Assembly (NCBI GenBank): GCA_948567375.1
Contig: OX419759.1
Span: 50,248,593-50,312,592 of the forward strand
Source of the DNA: Lunularia cruciata
Taxonomy: Eukaryota; Streptophyta; Marchantiopsida; Lunulariales; Lunulariaceae
Direction of reading: 5' to 3'
Length of the DNA stretch: 64,000 nt
Shown piece by piece: positions 47,401-59,997 of this stretch (its first letter is position 1; each line of letters opens with the position of its first letter). The notes under the pieces were generated by a model. It did no database searches. It worked only from the letters and a program-made list of their open reading frames with translations, and was not told where the DNA came from. Position numbers and translations under genes: made by a program.

Positions 47401-49797
47401 TCAAAGACCTGCAGAACATTTGGTTTTAACATACTGAGTAGACTGACATGGTGTGCCAATAGCGTAAATCAACTTCATAAACAACCAAACCATGATCTCA
47501 GTGCCACAGGCAATGAAGTCCTTCAGATCTATATGGAAACTTGCTTATGAAGGACGACTAATGAAAATATCTTGTTTTTGATGTAATTTGAAATGAGCTG
47601 AAAAACTTCAGACTATTCTAGATATTAAAGCAAGCGCCAGCTGCTGGTCTCTTCACTGGCAAGTTTACCTCCATGGCGAGCAGGCGAAGGGGACTACAAT
47701 ATATTCCAGATTGTGCCTCCATAAGTCTCTTCAATGCTCTGTAGGTCTTTCCGCTGTTAGTTGGTCCCTTGTGATACACTACCTTCCGTTTCATTGCCCG
47801 TGCAAATGGATACCTGGTTACAACCGTGAACATTAAGTACTATAAAGGGGGCACGTCTACACGAAAACTGGCATGAGAAAAAAGAACCGGTTAAGGAGAT
47901 GTCAGCTTTGCATGCAATCGTAGATGTTGAGGAGCAAAGTTGGCACTAACCACGCATCAGGCTTCGTCATATCTGCTGTGCTCACAAGTTCTCGGTACCT
48001 CCGTATCTCGTCAGAAAACTCCTGGATGCAGAACTCCGCAAAACTTGGAAATAAAAACTGAAGAGCTTCATTGGTAGGCCCTTTAGAAATCATGTATGAC
48101 CGAAGCTCATGGGAAGATCTGTGAAGAAAAAACTTACGGAACCGAGAGGTTGCGCTGGGGAAAAACTTTGAGTTGATGTACAGAGAAAGGGCTTGATCCG
48201 AAACCCATCTGCGAAACCAAATAACACAACGAATATTAGTATTGGCGTGAGATTGATCACGAAGCACGTCTTGAAATTTACGTGTCGATCGAAATTTATG
48301 ATCTGTGGTTCTAAGCTTATTTGAAGAATTTGCAAAACGTCCAGATTATTACTCATTGATAGAGCTTTCCACTCTTGTAATGAACTGGAATATAACGATA
48401 ATTGCTTCAACATGGATGAGTGATTAAGTGCAACACTGTCATTAATTCACTAACATGCAATGGGAAGGAGATAATTACCCGGACACGGAGAAGCGATGGA
48501 AAATGTTGTTCAATTTCGCTTTATCTTGGCCTTGAAATGCTCTACCCCCTCGGGATGCTTGCAGAATCTGGTACACCTTAGTAGGATCAGTGTAGTCTGC
48601 AGACTCCACCAAAGGATCTGCAGTAAACTTGTTCCCAGATTTAGTTGCCCCGAGCTCCTGTGGAGTTTGGTTGGCAATTAGAGACTTTATCATGTTCTGC
48701 TTTTGTAAATCTTTGAGGTGCTCCTCTACCACACTAGTGAAGGATGACATTCGCAACTCTTGATCATTCCTAGTCATACTCGCTCCGTAGCTTTTACTAT
48801 TGGCAGGAGCTGAACTCGCCCCCTTTTCCGAGTCAAACTCACTGGGGTCAGACCATCCATAATTGGAGAAGGCGGTAAGAATTTTCTCGCTTGCCCCGAC
48901 AGGAACATTCCTCGGACCAGGAATCTCCGCAACCGCATCCATCCCAAAAATCGGAGTGGGAGGCGAACTTTGTCCGTCCACAGATACGCTTTCAAGGCTA
49001 GCATTGCCTCCTTCCATCGTGGAGGAAATGGAGCTCTCAACAGAAGCTGCAGCCAATGCTTCCGCATCTTCGACAGCTACAGCTGTCAAACCTGTGTTCA
49101 CCGATGCGATTGTCTCCTTGCTTCGCTTTCTCCTTGAAATTGTAGCAGGTCTAGGGGCTACATTTTCAGCATGCACCTCGCTAAGAGCTAATTCTAAATC
49201 TTTCAACTCTGGACTACCATTTGTAGCCTTAATGCTAACCTCCCTGTCAGTTTCTGGTGCATTTGCCTTCTTCCTCCGCGGTTTCTTCACTGCAGATTCT
49301 CTGCCACTTATACTGGCAGTATGTCCTTCATCCCCTCCCTGTCCATCTCTCCTAAATCCATCCGCCACTACTGTTTCCACTACCTTCTCCTCAGCTTTCC
49401 CTTCAACCCCACTCAAGCTGGCAAGTCCTCTGGACACCGTCGGAGTAGAGCCAAATACTCTGATAAAATTAGACACGTGAGAAGCCACAGCAGGTCCCAG
49501 ACAAAAATCCACATAAAGCCCTCTCCTCAAATGAGACGGAAAAAGCTGCTCCAATCCCTTCTCCGTCAAAATCTGGCAATCCCCAGAGACCTCCGCAGCA
49601 GAATTGCGCGCCGGAGTATATCGGGATCTAGGGTTTAAGGTTTTGAAACGAGAATTTGACCCTGCAGGAGATGATGCTACCGGTTTCGTCCCTTCGAGTA
49701 AACCTCCATCACTTCCAGATCGCTGTGAGTAGTTAAATCTGCGCTGAAGCGTCTGCCTGACCACTCCTCTGAGCACCTCGAACTGCTGCCTCCCCAT
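44440..49797 (-). CDS. SUV3: ATP-dependent RNA helicase SUV3, probably mitochondrial, 12 exons, about 1047 aa
   Basis: Ski2-like RNA helicase of the mitochondrial RNA decay machinery. Exons on the minus strand: 48479-49797, 47951-48208, 47669-47813, 47256-47408, 46885-47067, 46662-46745, 46277-46507, 46000-46158, 45787-45842, 45437-45497, 45006-45227 and 44440-44712, all with GT-AG borders. The sum, 3144 nt, keeps frame throughout. Motifs: Walker A GPTNSGKT (542-549), DEIQ (622-625), [27 protein letters not shown] (about 794) and the SUV3 C-terminal block [19 protein letters not shown]. The first ATG is 49797 ([20 protein letters not shown]), an Arg-rich start that fits a mitochondrial presequence. 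Exon 1 encodes about 440 residues of low-complexity N-terminal extension. The last exon may instead be spliced at a GTAAGT at 44570, so the final 43 residues are uncertain. Confidence 0.95.
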
Positions 49798-52700
49798 TGC
49801 TTCCAAATCGCCTCAACTTGCGACTGTGATTTACGTCCGCTGCTCCTACTACTCATGTGTTGGGGAACAGATCCAACACCGAGTAGAGCAGTGGAATCAC
49901 AACTACTCGTGGCCGCCACCGCCGAATTCCTGGCTCCATACTAACCCCCGAATTTCGTGAGTCCAGCGGCAATCCCATTACGAACGAGACAATTCGACTT
50001 TCCTGTAGCAGATGGCACAGGACGCCGCCTGTTCCCGTCCTTCCCGTCAACTTGGAAACGACCTCTGCTAAGATCGTCGAGTCATTAACTAAGGTCGGCC
50101 CTTAACTCAGGTCAGACTTCCGCAACTGCAGGTCTGGTAGAGTTAAACTGAAATTGCACGTCTAGAGGTTATATGCGAATGTGTAAAATAGCAGTTATAT
50201 AAATGTGTGCACATGTAACCTAAATACATAGATAATAATAAATTTTGGGATAATGGATACTATCTATTCATAAATACTTTATGTAGCAAATTTTCATTTC
50301 AAACTTTTATAGATAAAGTGAATGGCATATGTTGAACTGGATCAAAATCAATTTCATAACTGTAGTATTGCACTTAACAAGGGCTGCACTTGTACCATTA
50401 TCCATTGTTGGGACGAGAATTGAGAAGTTCTCCTCTCCTCTTATTACCCAATGCAACACGGTACTTATTGTTAACCCTTTTGCAATGAAAATGTCATCCT
50501 CCAACTTCTGGATGTCCGAGAAAGTGCTTCATATCACTTATAGTTTACTCTTGAGCTAAACTTGTCGATGAATTAATAATACTCATGTAGTTTCTTTGGG
50601 ATAAAGCAATAATTTATTCCAGCTTCAATAAAATTCAGAGAGAGAATTGGTTTAATTAAACTTGGACTCTTAGCTGTAAGTTCTACGTATCTATACCTAT
50701 CTAAGAATATAATATAATGGAATTTCACAACTATCATCAAGGAAAGAGTGTGAATATATCTGCATTAGAGTCTCAAAACAGTTCCTAAAACGTATATAAA
50801 TATTGTTAAGTATTTTTTCACAAATGTACAGTACATAGGGAAGCTTTGTGTGACAGCGTGCCTTATCTAACATTTCTAGCAGATATAATTCGAATTTCTA
50901 ACATCTTACATTTTCTCCTATTGACTTTTTTTATTCACATTAGATCCAATTCTCCAGTTTTATAGTTGAGAGAATTTTCTTTGATTTTTAGAACTGCTTT
51001 AATTTGAATTTTTCTTAAACGATTCATGCAATCAGTCACAAGCATCAGTTCGACTGATTTGGTGGCTATTGGCGCTAAACCCTTATGCATGTCACACAAA
51101 ATCGCGTGGACAATTTATTTCGTTCAATTTATTTTGTCCACTCGCGGTAGATCTCATAACGAAAGACTGTTTACAACAAGATTTGCTCAAAATCAATGTT
51201 ACTCACCTCACGAGTCCATCGAGAAAAACGCCAACATGCCAAATAGTATATTTCAAAGGACAAAGGTTCCAAGATCACAAAAAAGTGCAAACGGGGAACA
51301 CAAGCACGAGTCCTAAGCAAAAGGTGCTAAAAGTCAAGGAGAGACAAGGCTCTATTCCCAACATGGGGAAATAAATAACGTATGTTGTAACATAAACTAC
51401 AACCAAATTATATTAAATAATATAGATCTCCAAAAGAAAATGGGGCCTAGACGTGATGGAGCTCCCACCGCCATTGTTGTCCTTCCTACTGCCACTATTG
51501 CCAAATTTGGTGTGGCAGACATAAAGCTTTAGCGCCAACAGTGCTTATGACTGATTATGTGAAGCTTTTAAGAAAAGTTTAAAATACAATACTAAAAATT
51601 AAAGAAAATCCAATACTTGCAATTGTGAGAGGGTGACCAAAACCCTTTGGCCAAAGCAAGAGATGAACATTGCCGAAAAGAGAGCCACTGCACCTTTCCT
51701 CTTTAGCAAACTGTGTGTTACATCTCATCCAATTGATGACGGAAATAGCCATAAAACTTTATTGCCAAGAGGCCAAAAGTATCAAAGGAGAACTGTGGTT
51801 TGTAATGGAGCAAGCGAGAGCAAGAGTGGCTATGGTTGTGTTGCATGGGGAAATTTGATCCTCCCGTGCTGGATCTAATAATGATTCTCAAGTAGATTGA
51901 GAGCTAATCGAGCAAGATTTTACAGTATTGTGAGATTACAATTAAGCTATCCAAGCAACTACAAGAGTGTTAGGTGGCTATTGGGTACACTCAATCTCCA
52001 CTGACTGCACTTGCAATTCAAGAGTAACAAATGCAAAGCAAGACCCCTACGGAGAGCAATTACCCATGGCCCACAAGATGAATTAAGGCGGGGAAGCGTT
52101 AAACGAGTCAGGTTGAAAAGCTTGAGACAAGGTTGAAGGATTTTGGGCCATTTTCATTAACAATAATTGATATTGCACATGATGGTATGGGAGAGTAGCA
52201 ACTTAGTGCATATGGACTTCTCTCTTCTTTATAACACATTGTAGGTAGGGTTGTTTTGGATTCTCTTTGTTAGGATGCACGAGTTCTATAGAGTACATAG
52301 TGGTCATGAGTAACAATTAGACCACCTATGGATCTCAACTGCACTTTTTGGACAAAAGGAAATCAAAGAACCTTCCCAGATTGAAGGCCTTATGAGTATA
52401 AGCCTTTCAACGAGGAGATCACTATAAGATAGTATGATGGGTTACTAGTTGGAGCTAATGCAAATATAGGACAGAGTGATGCATGTGTGGTACTTCAGAG
52501 GCTACCATTCTAATTATTATATTATTCTCCAAGGTTAGCATACCTGTAGTGTTGTCTACATTTCAAGTGTCCATTAGGGATTAGGGGTCACATAAGGTCC
52601 CCATGTGGACTTAGTGCTTTTTTGGCACACATGTAGGTTTCCAAGAGATCAACATGAGATTAGAGAGGTTTTTTCAAGAAGTAGTATCATTGTATTCCCA

Positions 52701-53479
52701 TAGACATTCAAGACATGGTCCACACCATCATAGGTGACATAGTGCCACCATTTCAATCTTCGTATACAATACGGTGCATTTTTGGGTGTAGATACCATGG
52801 CCAATGTGTATGTTGAACCCACCTTGCAGTCTACAATGGCAAGGTAATAAGAGTTGAACATTGTCATGGAGTTTAGTTTCCAACTAACAAAGGACTAGTA
52901 TCCTTGCTAAACAGATCTAGATCTTTTTGGCTATAACTACTAATTGGGTTTGATTGCTTCTAAACACAATCATTGTTCTAAACCAAACATTTGAAAAAGC
53001 ACTAGAATGCACATAGTTCACAGAATTTCTTATACTTGAGATAAACTCAAAAAAAGTTACAAAGTATGGTGCTTGTCATTGCTATATAAAAGCTATTTTC
53101 CACTTTCATAGATCCTAATGCTCTTAAATCATTTGCCTAAATCATTCATTCACTTCAATCTACTTTCACTTTCATGCACTTTGTCTCAATCCATAGTCTC
53201 TAATCCAAGAATCATTATCAAAATAATCAGAACCTCCTCCATTTTAAATCCCATAATACCCCAATTAAAATAGTTGTCTTCCTCAAAAATGTTCCACTAC
53301 TTCTTCCCAAAAAAATGCAAGAACCACCACCAACAACAACCACGGGCAAGCCACACCACTATTTACATAAGGACCCCCAAGAACCAACACAAATGGTCGT
53401 ATAACCACTAAGTGATATGCACAAAGATACATTAAGTACAAGAAACTCTCAAAACATGAAGTCAAGGAAAAATAAGTAT
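49798..53479. other. Intergenic DNA upstream of SUV3, no gene seen
   Basis: Short frames only. GC content is higher up to about 50.1 kb (SUV3 promoter side), then AT-rich. No recognised repeat family; parts of 51-53 kb may be decayed mobile DNA. Confidence 0.4.
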
Positions 53480-54835
53480 TGGAAAATAAAGTCCAAGAAA
53501 TAATGAACTGCAAATAGTTGTAACTTCCTCATGCCACTTCCATTCTCATTGATCTTGGTGTCCATAGAAAGCCCTAAAGAAGAAAATTCTAAAAACATGA
53601 TGCATGCCACATTTGGACAAGTAACCACAGAGAAAAAAAACCCTAATGTGAATTGTGGGATTTGCCTTATGAGATTTGATTGCAAGAATGGCTACGAGAT
53701 CTCCTTGTGTGAGTCAAGTTTGGGAAATAATGATATGTAACTTATCATAACTTCTTCTCTAGAGTTTTATTTACCATATCTTGGTGTCTATGGAAAGCCC
53801 TTGAGAAGACAATTCAAGATAAAGCATATCCTATTTGGACAAGTAACCACAAAAAACAGTCTTGACGTGAATTGTGAGATTTTTCTTATGTGATTCAACT
53901 TTGAGAATGCTTGCAGAATTCACATTATGGGATTCTCTTTGTGGGAATCAAATCCAAGAAAATAATGACATTAAACTTGTCATAAATTCTTCTCTCAATT
54001 GCATTGATCTTAATGTTTATAGGAAGCCCTTGAGAAGACAATTCAAACTAAATGAAGCATGCCTCGTTTGGACAAGTAACCATGGAGAAAACAATCCTAA
54101 CATGAAGTGCATGATTCACCTTATGGGATTCAACTATCAGAATGTTGTGGGATTTGCTTTATGGGATTCTCCTTGTGGGAATCAAGCTTGGGAAAATAGT
54201 GACATTCAACTTGTCATAACTTCTTCTCAAGAGCTCTATTTGCCATGATCGTGGTATCTATGGAAAACCCTTAAGAAGATAATTCCAATGCAATGAAGAA
54301 CACCTTTTTTGGACAAGTAACCATAGAGAAAAAAACCCCAAATTTCTTTTTAGGAATTGCCTTATTGGATTCAACTTTGGGAATGCATGCTTGATTCTCC
54401 TTGCATGAATCAAGTCCAAAAAAATAATGACATTCAACTTGTCATAACTTCTTCTATAAAGCTCAATTTGCCATGATCTTGGTGTTCTCTTGTGGAAAGC
54501 CCTTGAGATGACAATTCCAACAAGAAGAAGCATACTATTTGGACAAGTAATCTCAGAGAAAACAACCAATATGAATTGCGGGATTCACCTTATGGAATTT
54601 GATTGCAAGAATGTCTACATGATTCACTCTACAAGATTCTCTTTATGGGAATCAAGTGCAAGAAAATAGTGACATTCAACTTTTCATAAATTCTTCTCTA
54701 GAGTTTTGTTTGCCATGATCTTGGTATTTGCCAAAAGCTCTTGAGAAGACAATTCTAATGAGATAAATCACGTCTTGTTTGGACAAGTAACCATGGAGAA
54801 AAGAGCCCCAACATGAATTATAGGATGCCTTACAT
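53480..54835. repeat. Diverged tandem array, unit about 222-241 bp, six copies
   Basis: The phrase ggacaagtaaccac and its variants recurs at 53615, 53837, 54070, 54311, 54541 and 54781. Between them the order is kept: a match to gaattgtgggattcaccttatgg, then a match to cattcaacttgtcataacttcttctc, then tggaaagcccttgagaagacaattc. Copies differ by many substitutions and small indels, so the array is old. No coding frame runs through it. Confidence 0.9.
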
Positions 54836-55249
54836 TAGTCAATAGCTCAACCTATAATATATTAGTCCATGGTAAGCATGCAATAAGCCCGTAGTAACCT
54901 ATTGTAAACCAATAGTTCAAACTTAACACAACATAGATTTTAGAACTTGAGAGAAATTATATTGAAACATATTTGAACTTGTTTTTTAATGAATGGACAA
55001 TACACTTCACAATACTGTGGGTGTTGTGCACTATCATCATGGATGTGCATTTGAACCTTCATGTGGCCCAAACATTGGCAATATACAAACATCTCTAGTG
55101 GTTTCAAATAGGTCTTTCTCAAATCCTTTATATGGTTTTTGTTCCATGTTTTCAACACTTTCTCATTTCTATCTTCCTTGTTTTAGTATATAATTTCTGG
55201 TTGCTATGTCTTGCTTTTTTTGTCATAGTACTTTATTTTCACTCCTACA
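54836..55249. other. Short stretch between tandem array and decayed LINE
   Basis: AT-rich, without a recognised feature. It may include the decayed 5' untranslated part of the LINE relic that begins near 55.25 kb. Confidence 0.35.
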
Positions 55250-56155
55250 ACCTCCTCATCCCTATAGGATCCTTCTCCTCTACATGGACCCTCAATGCAT
55301 CTTTATGTCACATCCCATCAACGTCCCACATAATCTTGTCTAGATTGTCTATGGGTAGGGATTGACCTTGATCAACATCAAGAGAGATCTTGTTATCTAC
55401 ACCTACGTGCAAAGACCACCTCTATTCCTATCTCCTCAAACCCCATCCATACTCCAATAGTATCTCACCAAGCTTCTCCCTACTCTTATTCTTTGTTACA
55501 CTCTTTGGACCATATCTAAGCATTCTTATCAAGTTTGCTACAACCACAAATGTACATTAAGATCCCTATGCCTTTATGTCCTTTGATCAGATCCACAATA
55601 TCCCTCATGTTCCATGCTATTTTGGCTGATAATCACAAGATAGATGTCTCCACCTAGATGTTATTAGCCCTTTTTCCCTAGTGCAAATTATTGTTTTTGG
55701 CCCATGGAGGAGCCTTTGGACATCAAGTGATTGTCTATAAGATTCATATGTTCTTACAGGGAGATTCGGCAGCCCTTTAAGAAGAGTACACCATTAGGGC
55801 CCAAGCATCAACAAAGTGGATTGCAAAGTCTCCATAACTCTACACCCTACCTCTAGAGCATCATCATCTCTATCACACCATGCCGTTAGGTCAAGTAAGG
55901 GAGTACATGCATGTAGTCAGGCACTATCACCCTCCCAACCAACTCTCTTCTCCCCAAACACTATATCTGATCTATAGATCCTACATCCATCTGCAGCCAA
56001 GGACCTTCCTTTGTTCCTCCATGATTATTAGTCAGATGAGGAGTTACAAATGACAAAGTCGTACTTTGCCCATGCTCTACTTCACTCTTCTTGTTTTGTA
56101 GTAGGTGGACCATCAAGGCTAGTTTGAGTTTTTTTAAGATTGCCTCTGCCCATAA
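55250..56155 (+). pseudogene. Decayed LINE of the same R2-like family, 5' part
   Basis: Translated pieces align in order with residues of the intact protein at 27.7 kb. Near 55.66-55.75 kb MLLALFP, then FLAHGGAFGHQV match WFLFLLP, then YARGGRAGHREV. Near 55.76 kb GDSAAL, EEYTIRAQ match GDWAALQEESVRATR. Near 55.89 kb GQVREYMHVVRHYHPPNQ matches GQAGEFSRAARALHPLSI. A faint zinc-finger region lies near 55.3 kb. Many stops and shifts show it is long dead. It is cut at 56155 by a gypsy insertion and resumes at 62472. Confidence 0.85.
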
Positions 56156-56569
56156 TGTAACAATATGGAGTTTAGCAATGAAGGTAGTAGGGCTAACAAA
56201 GTTGCAAATAATGCAAATTAGCCTAGAATATTCCATAAGTATATGGGGAGCTTCTTGGGAAGCTTCATGACTAGCTTAGCTTGCACCTCAAGTAAGTAGC
56301 TTCTAGAAGGAAGCTTCTAAAAGGTTTCAACTAGCTTAGCTTGCATGCCAAGTAAGCAACTTCTAGAAGGAAGCTTCTTGAGGAGCTTCCTAATTAACTA
56401 GGCTTGCATTCCAAGAAAGCGGCTCAAGGAAGCTTCTCAAGAGCCTTGTATGATCCCTATAAATACAAGAGCCGAAGCTTGTGCTAGGCATTCAAAGTTT
56501 TCTCTCATTCAAGTGTCCCAATGTGAGCTTCCATTCTCCTATTTCTCTCCCTGGTCACAGTCTTTTACA
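56156..56569 (+). repeat. LTR (5' LTR of chromovirus copy B)
   Basis: Starts tgtaacaatatggag and ends cttttaca. TATA box ccctataaatac near 56456. Upstream of it are several aagcttc, ttctagaagg and agaagcttc-type blocks resembling heat-shock half-sites. Confidence 0.92.
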
Positions 56570-59303
56570 TTGGTATCAAAGAAAGAATGGGATGGATAGA
56601 ATTTATGGACCACCAAATCCACTTCCACCAAAACATTGGGATTTTCATGTCCAGATATTACCCAAGCATCATTTCACCCAATTCATCACCTCGCCTTTTA
56701 GGCAGAATTTTTTTGCATATGATTCTCTTATTTGAGGAACCCTTGATACTTTTGTTTGTGATACTTTTTTTTGTAACTTATGGAGATTGATGGACGTGTT
56801 GCATCTATGTGTTAATCAATTAGATAAATTGAGAGTAGTGGGATAGAGTAGTAGCTACAGTGGCAATACTGGACGTTATCCTTGTAATGCAGTAACAAAT
56901 CGAGCACCTTACTCTATTGTTGGATGGACGAGAGTAGCAACGATAAGAACATATAGAGAATGCACCAGTTTGAGATGGAGAAGATCGCATCCAATTTCCA
57001 AAACCCAAGGTGTTTGAAGGCAAGAATCTTCTGAGAACAATGGAAAATTTTGTGTTTGACTACAAATGTTACTTTGAAGCCACCAACCTTCAAGATGAAC
57101 AAAAACAGATTCTCTTGGCTTCTAGCCATTGGATGGTGTGGCAAAACTTTGGTTGCAATTCCAAGTAGAGCAAGCTAAACTATAGATTTTTGCACCAATT
57201 TGACATGTGCACAATTCAAGGATGCAATACTTGGTTGATTTCAAACTATAAATGCCACTCGAGCTACACAAGATAAATTGGTGGAGTTGAAGTAGATTGG
57301 CTCTATAAGGAGTTACATCACACAATTTCATAACATCATCATGCAAATTCCAAATATACAAGAAGGTGAAGTTCTGGATCAATTTGTGCAAGGATTGAAA
57401 GCACAAACTAAATTGGAGGTGACCATGCAAGAACCACAAAATGTAAAAGAAGCCATGCAATTGGCTGAGCGCTTTGATTCCTTGGTTACTACAACTTGGT
57501 CTTGACCTTGACCTACACAAAGCCTACCCGTACACTATGCACAAGTGGAGAAACTGGCACCAATGGAGATTGATGTTATCCAACAAAGACCACTTGGTAC
57601 AACGGATAGAGAAATATTGTGACAAAATGGAGGTTATTTTATTGTCGCCAAGTTGGACATCACATTGCTGAATGTCCACTCAAGAATGGATAACCTCGAC
57701 AAGTTGCACATATGGAGTTTGTGGAATAGAATGATTAGGGAAACGAGGGATCATAGTAGGAGATTTTGAGCCGCTTATTGGGAGCTTGATTAGTTCTAAT
57801 GGAATTGAAAGCTTGACCTATGCAAGTTTGCTTCACTTGCAAGGTATGATATCTAATCAAGGTTGTAGTACTTTGGTTGATTCTGGAAGTTCAAAGAATT
57901 GTATGTCTATGCAAGTCGCAAAGGAATTGGGTATTCATATCAAGCCAATGCTTGGAAGTAGATTAATGATGGCGGATGGAAGAAAGGGTTCTGCATTCCG
58001 CACCTCACATCTTGTTACTTTTAAGATTGGGAAGGAGTATTTGGAGTGTATGAGGTTTGTAGTGGCGCCTCTACACTATGATATCATTCTAGGACTACCT
58101 TGGCTTGAACGTCATAAGGTTCAATTTGATTGGGCCCAATGACAAATTCAAGTACAACACCAAGGTAGGAATTTCTGATTAGGTTTTTTGGTACCTCTGA
58201 GTAAGACACCTAAGAATAGTTAGTCCCAGGATGAGAAGTTGGTTGAGAAGGTACCCATAGAGTATGCCTTGAAGGGAGAGGAGCCCCAAGATGGGAATTT
58301 TGCTAGGAAGGCAACCATGGAGCAAGCTTTGAAGAGAGGTCAGTCCCTAGATGGGAAGTTTGTTAGTGAAGTAGCCATAGAGCAAGCTTTGGAGGAAGAT
58401 AAGTCTATTTTTGCGGTGTGGATCAAGCCAATTGCACAAGGACAATCTGAGGAGAGCCAAGAGTCTCATTAAGCAAGGGTTGATCAGATAGCTCAGGAGT
58501 TTGCGGACGTGTTTTTGGATGATCTACCAAATGGATTACCCTCTAATTGTGGTATGCCCTTCAAGATTGAGTTATTGCCAAGGAGTACTCCAATGAGTAG
58601 ACCAATCTATAGGCTCTCACCAAAGGAGTTGGAGGAGTTGCAAACAACACTTACGGAGTTGTTGGAGAAGGACTTCATATGACATAGTACCTCTCCTTGG
58701 GGAGCACCAGTATTATTTGTTCCAAAGAAGGATGGAGGACTTTGTTTTTGTATTTATTATTGTGAGCTCAATAAGCAAACAATGAAGAATGCATATCCCT
58801 TGCCTCAGATTGATGACTTGCTTGATCAATTGAGTGGAGCACAATACTTTTCCAAACTAGATCTTTGTAGTGGCTTTTAGCAAATCCCCATTGATAGGAA
58901 GGATGTGCAAAAGACTACCTTTTGCACAAGGTATGGGCATGTTGAGTGGAGAGTTTTACCTTTTGGGCTCACTAATGCTCTAATGGTCCTCATGGATTAG
59001 ATGCATTGGGTGTTGGATGGACTATTGGATTAGTACGTGGTGGTGATCTTGGATGATATCTTGATCTATAGCAAGATAGAGGCAAAACACATGAATCATG
59101 TACAAGAAGTCCTAAGACAACTACGATAATGGAAATTTTACTATGAGATGTCAAAGTGTGCCTTTTGGCAAAAGGAAGTTACCTTCTTGGGTCACAAGAT
59201 CTCATCAGAGGGGATCAAGATGGAAGAGGAGAAAATCAATGCCATTATTGATTGGCCTACTCAGAAGGATGGTATAGAAATATGGGCATTTAATGGATTG
59301 GCT

Positions 59304-59997
59304 TGTGAGCCAGCCTGTCTCTCACTCAGGATGAACCTCTAATGGCTATTATGGTAGCACACCATGGACTAAGAAGGCAAGGAACCCCAACTCCATCATA
59401 CTCCTCCAAGGCCAACACTCCAAGACTCAAGACATTGCTCACTAGAGAACTCAATGAGAGAGAGAGATAATTGCAAATGAAAGGATGATGAGTACCTCCT
59501 CACCCCTTGTTTATATACTTGTGAAATAGTTACGTACCAAAGTTACTAATTATTGGAGTAACTCAAGTTACTAGGCTAAAAGTCAAGTAAAGTCAAAAAG
59601 TAGAAAGGAATATCCATTCACATGGGCATATTCCCCTAAGCATGTGATCTTATCTTGACCCAACCACTAAGTCAAGGATTTCTTCACATGGGCTATCCTT
59701 GGACTATAGAAGAATCCAAAACAAAAAGGCTTACGGGCCCAAGAGTTCTCAAGTCTTTCCTCAAAGCCAAACACCTAGGAATAATACCAAGTCAACACAT
59801 TAGAATCCAAAATAGTGGTGCTCATCTTTTCTACTTCCTCTAAATGAAGGTCCCTTCTATCTTAGCTATGACTAACTTTAGCTAATCATGACTAATGTAG
59901 ACCCATCCTTTATCTCTATATAAATAATATCTCTCAAGTAATTTTAATACCAAGCTAAATATCACAATACCACACACATGCACAAATAGGTATTACA
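59304..59997 (-). repeat. Solo LTR of the Athila/Tat-like family
   Basis: 694 bp matching the LTRs at 468-1146 and 7592-8270 (tgtgagcc to attaca), with scattered substitutions and a small insertion (about aagcatgtgatc near 59638). There is no internal element sequence, so it is a recombination remnant. It splits the polymerase region of chromovirus copy B. The flanks do not give a clean target duplication. Confidence 0.93.

Noticed and set aside
49798-49806. SUV3 start at 49806
   Set aside because: The codon there is TTG; the first ATG in frame is 49797.
53480-54835. CRISPR-like array
   Set aside because: The units are over 220 bp, diverged, without short identical repeats and unique spacers, and the genome is eukaryotic.
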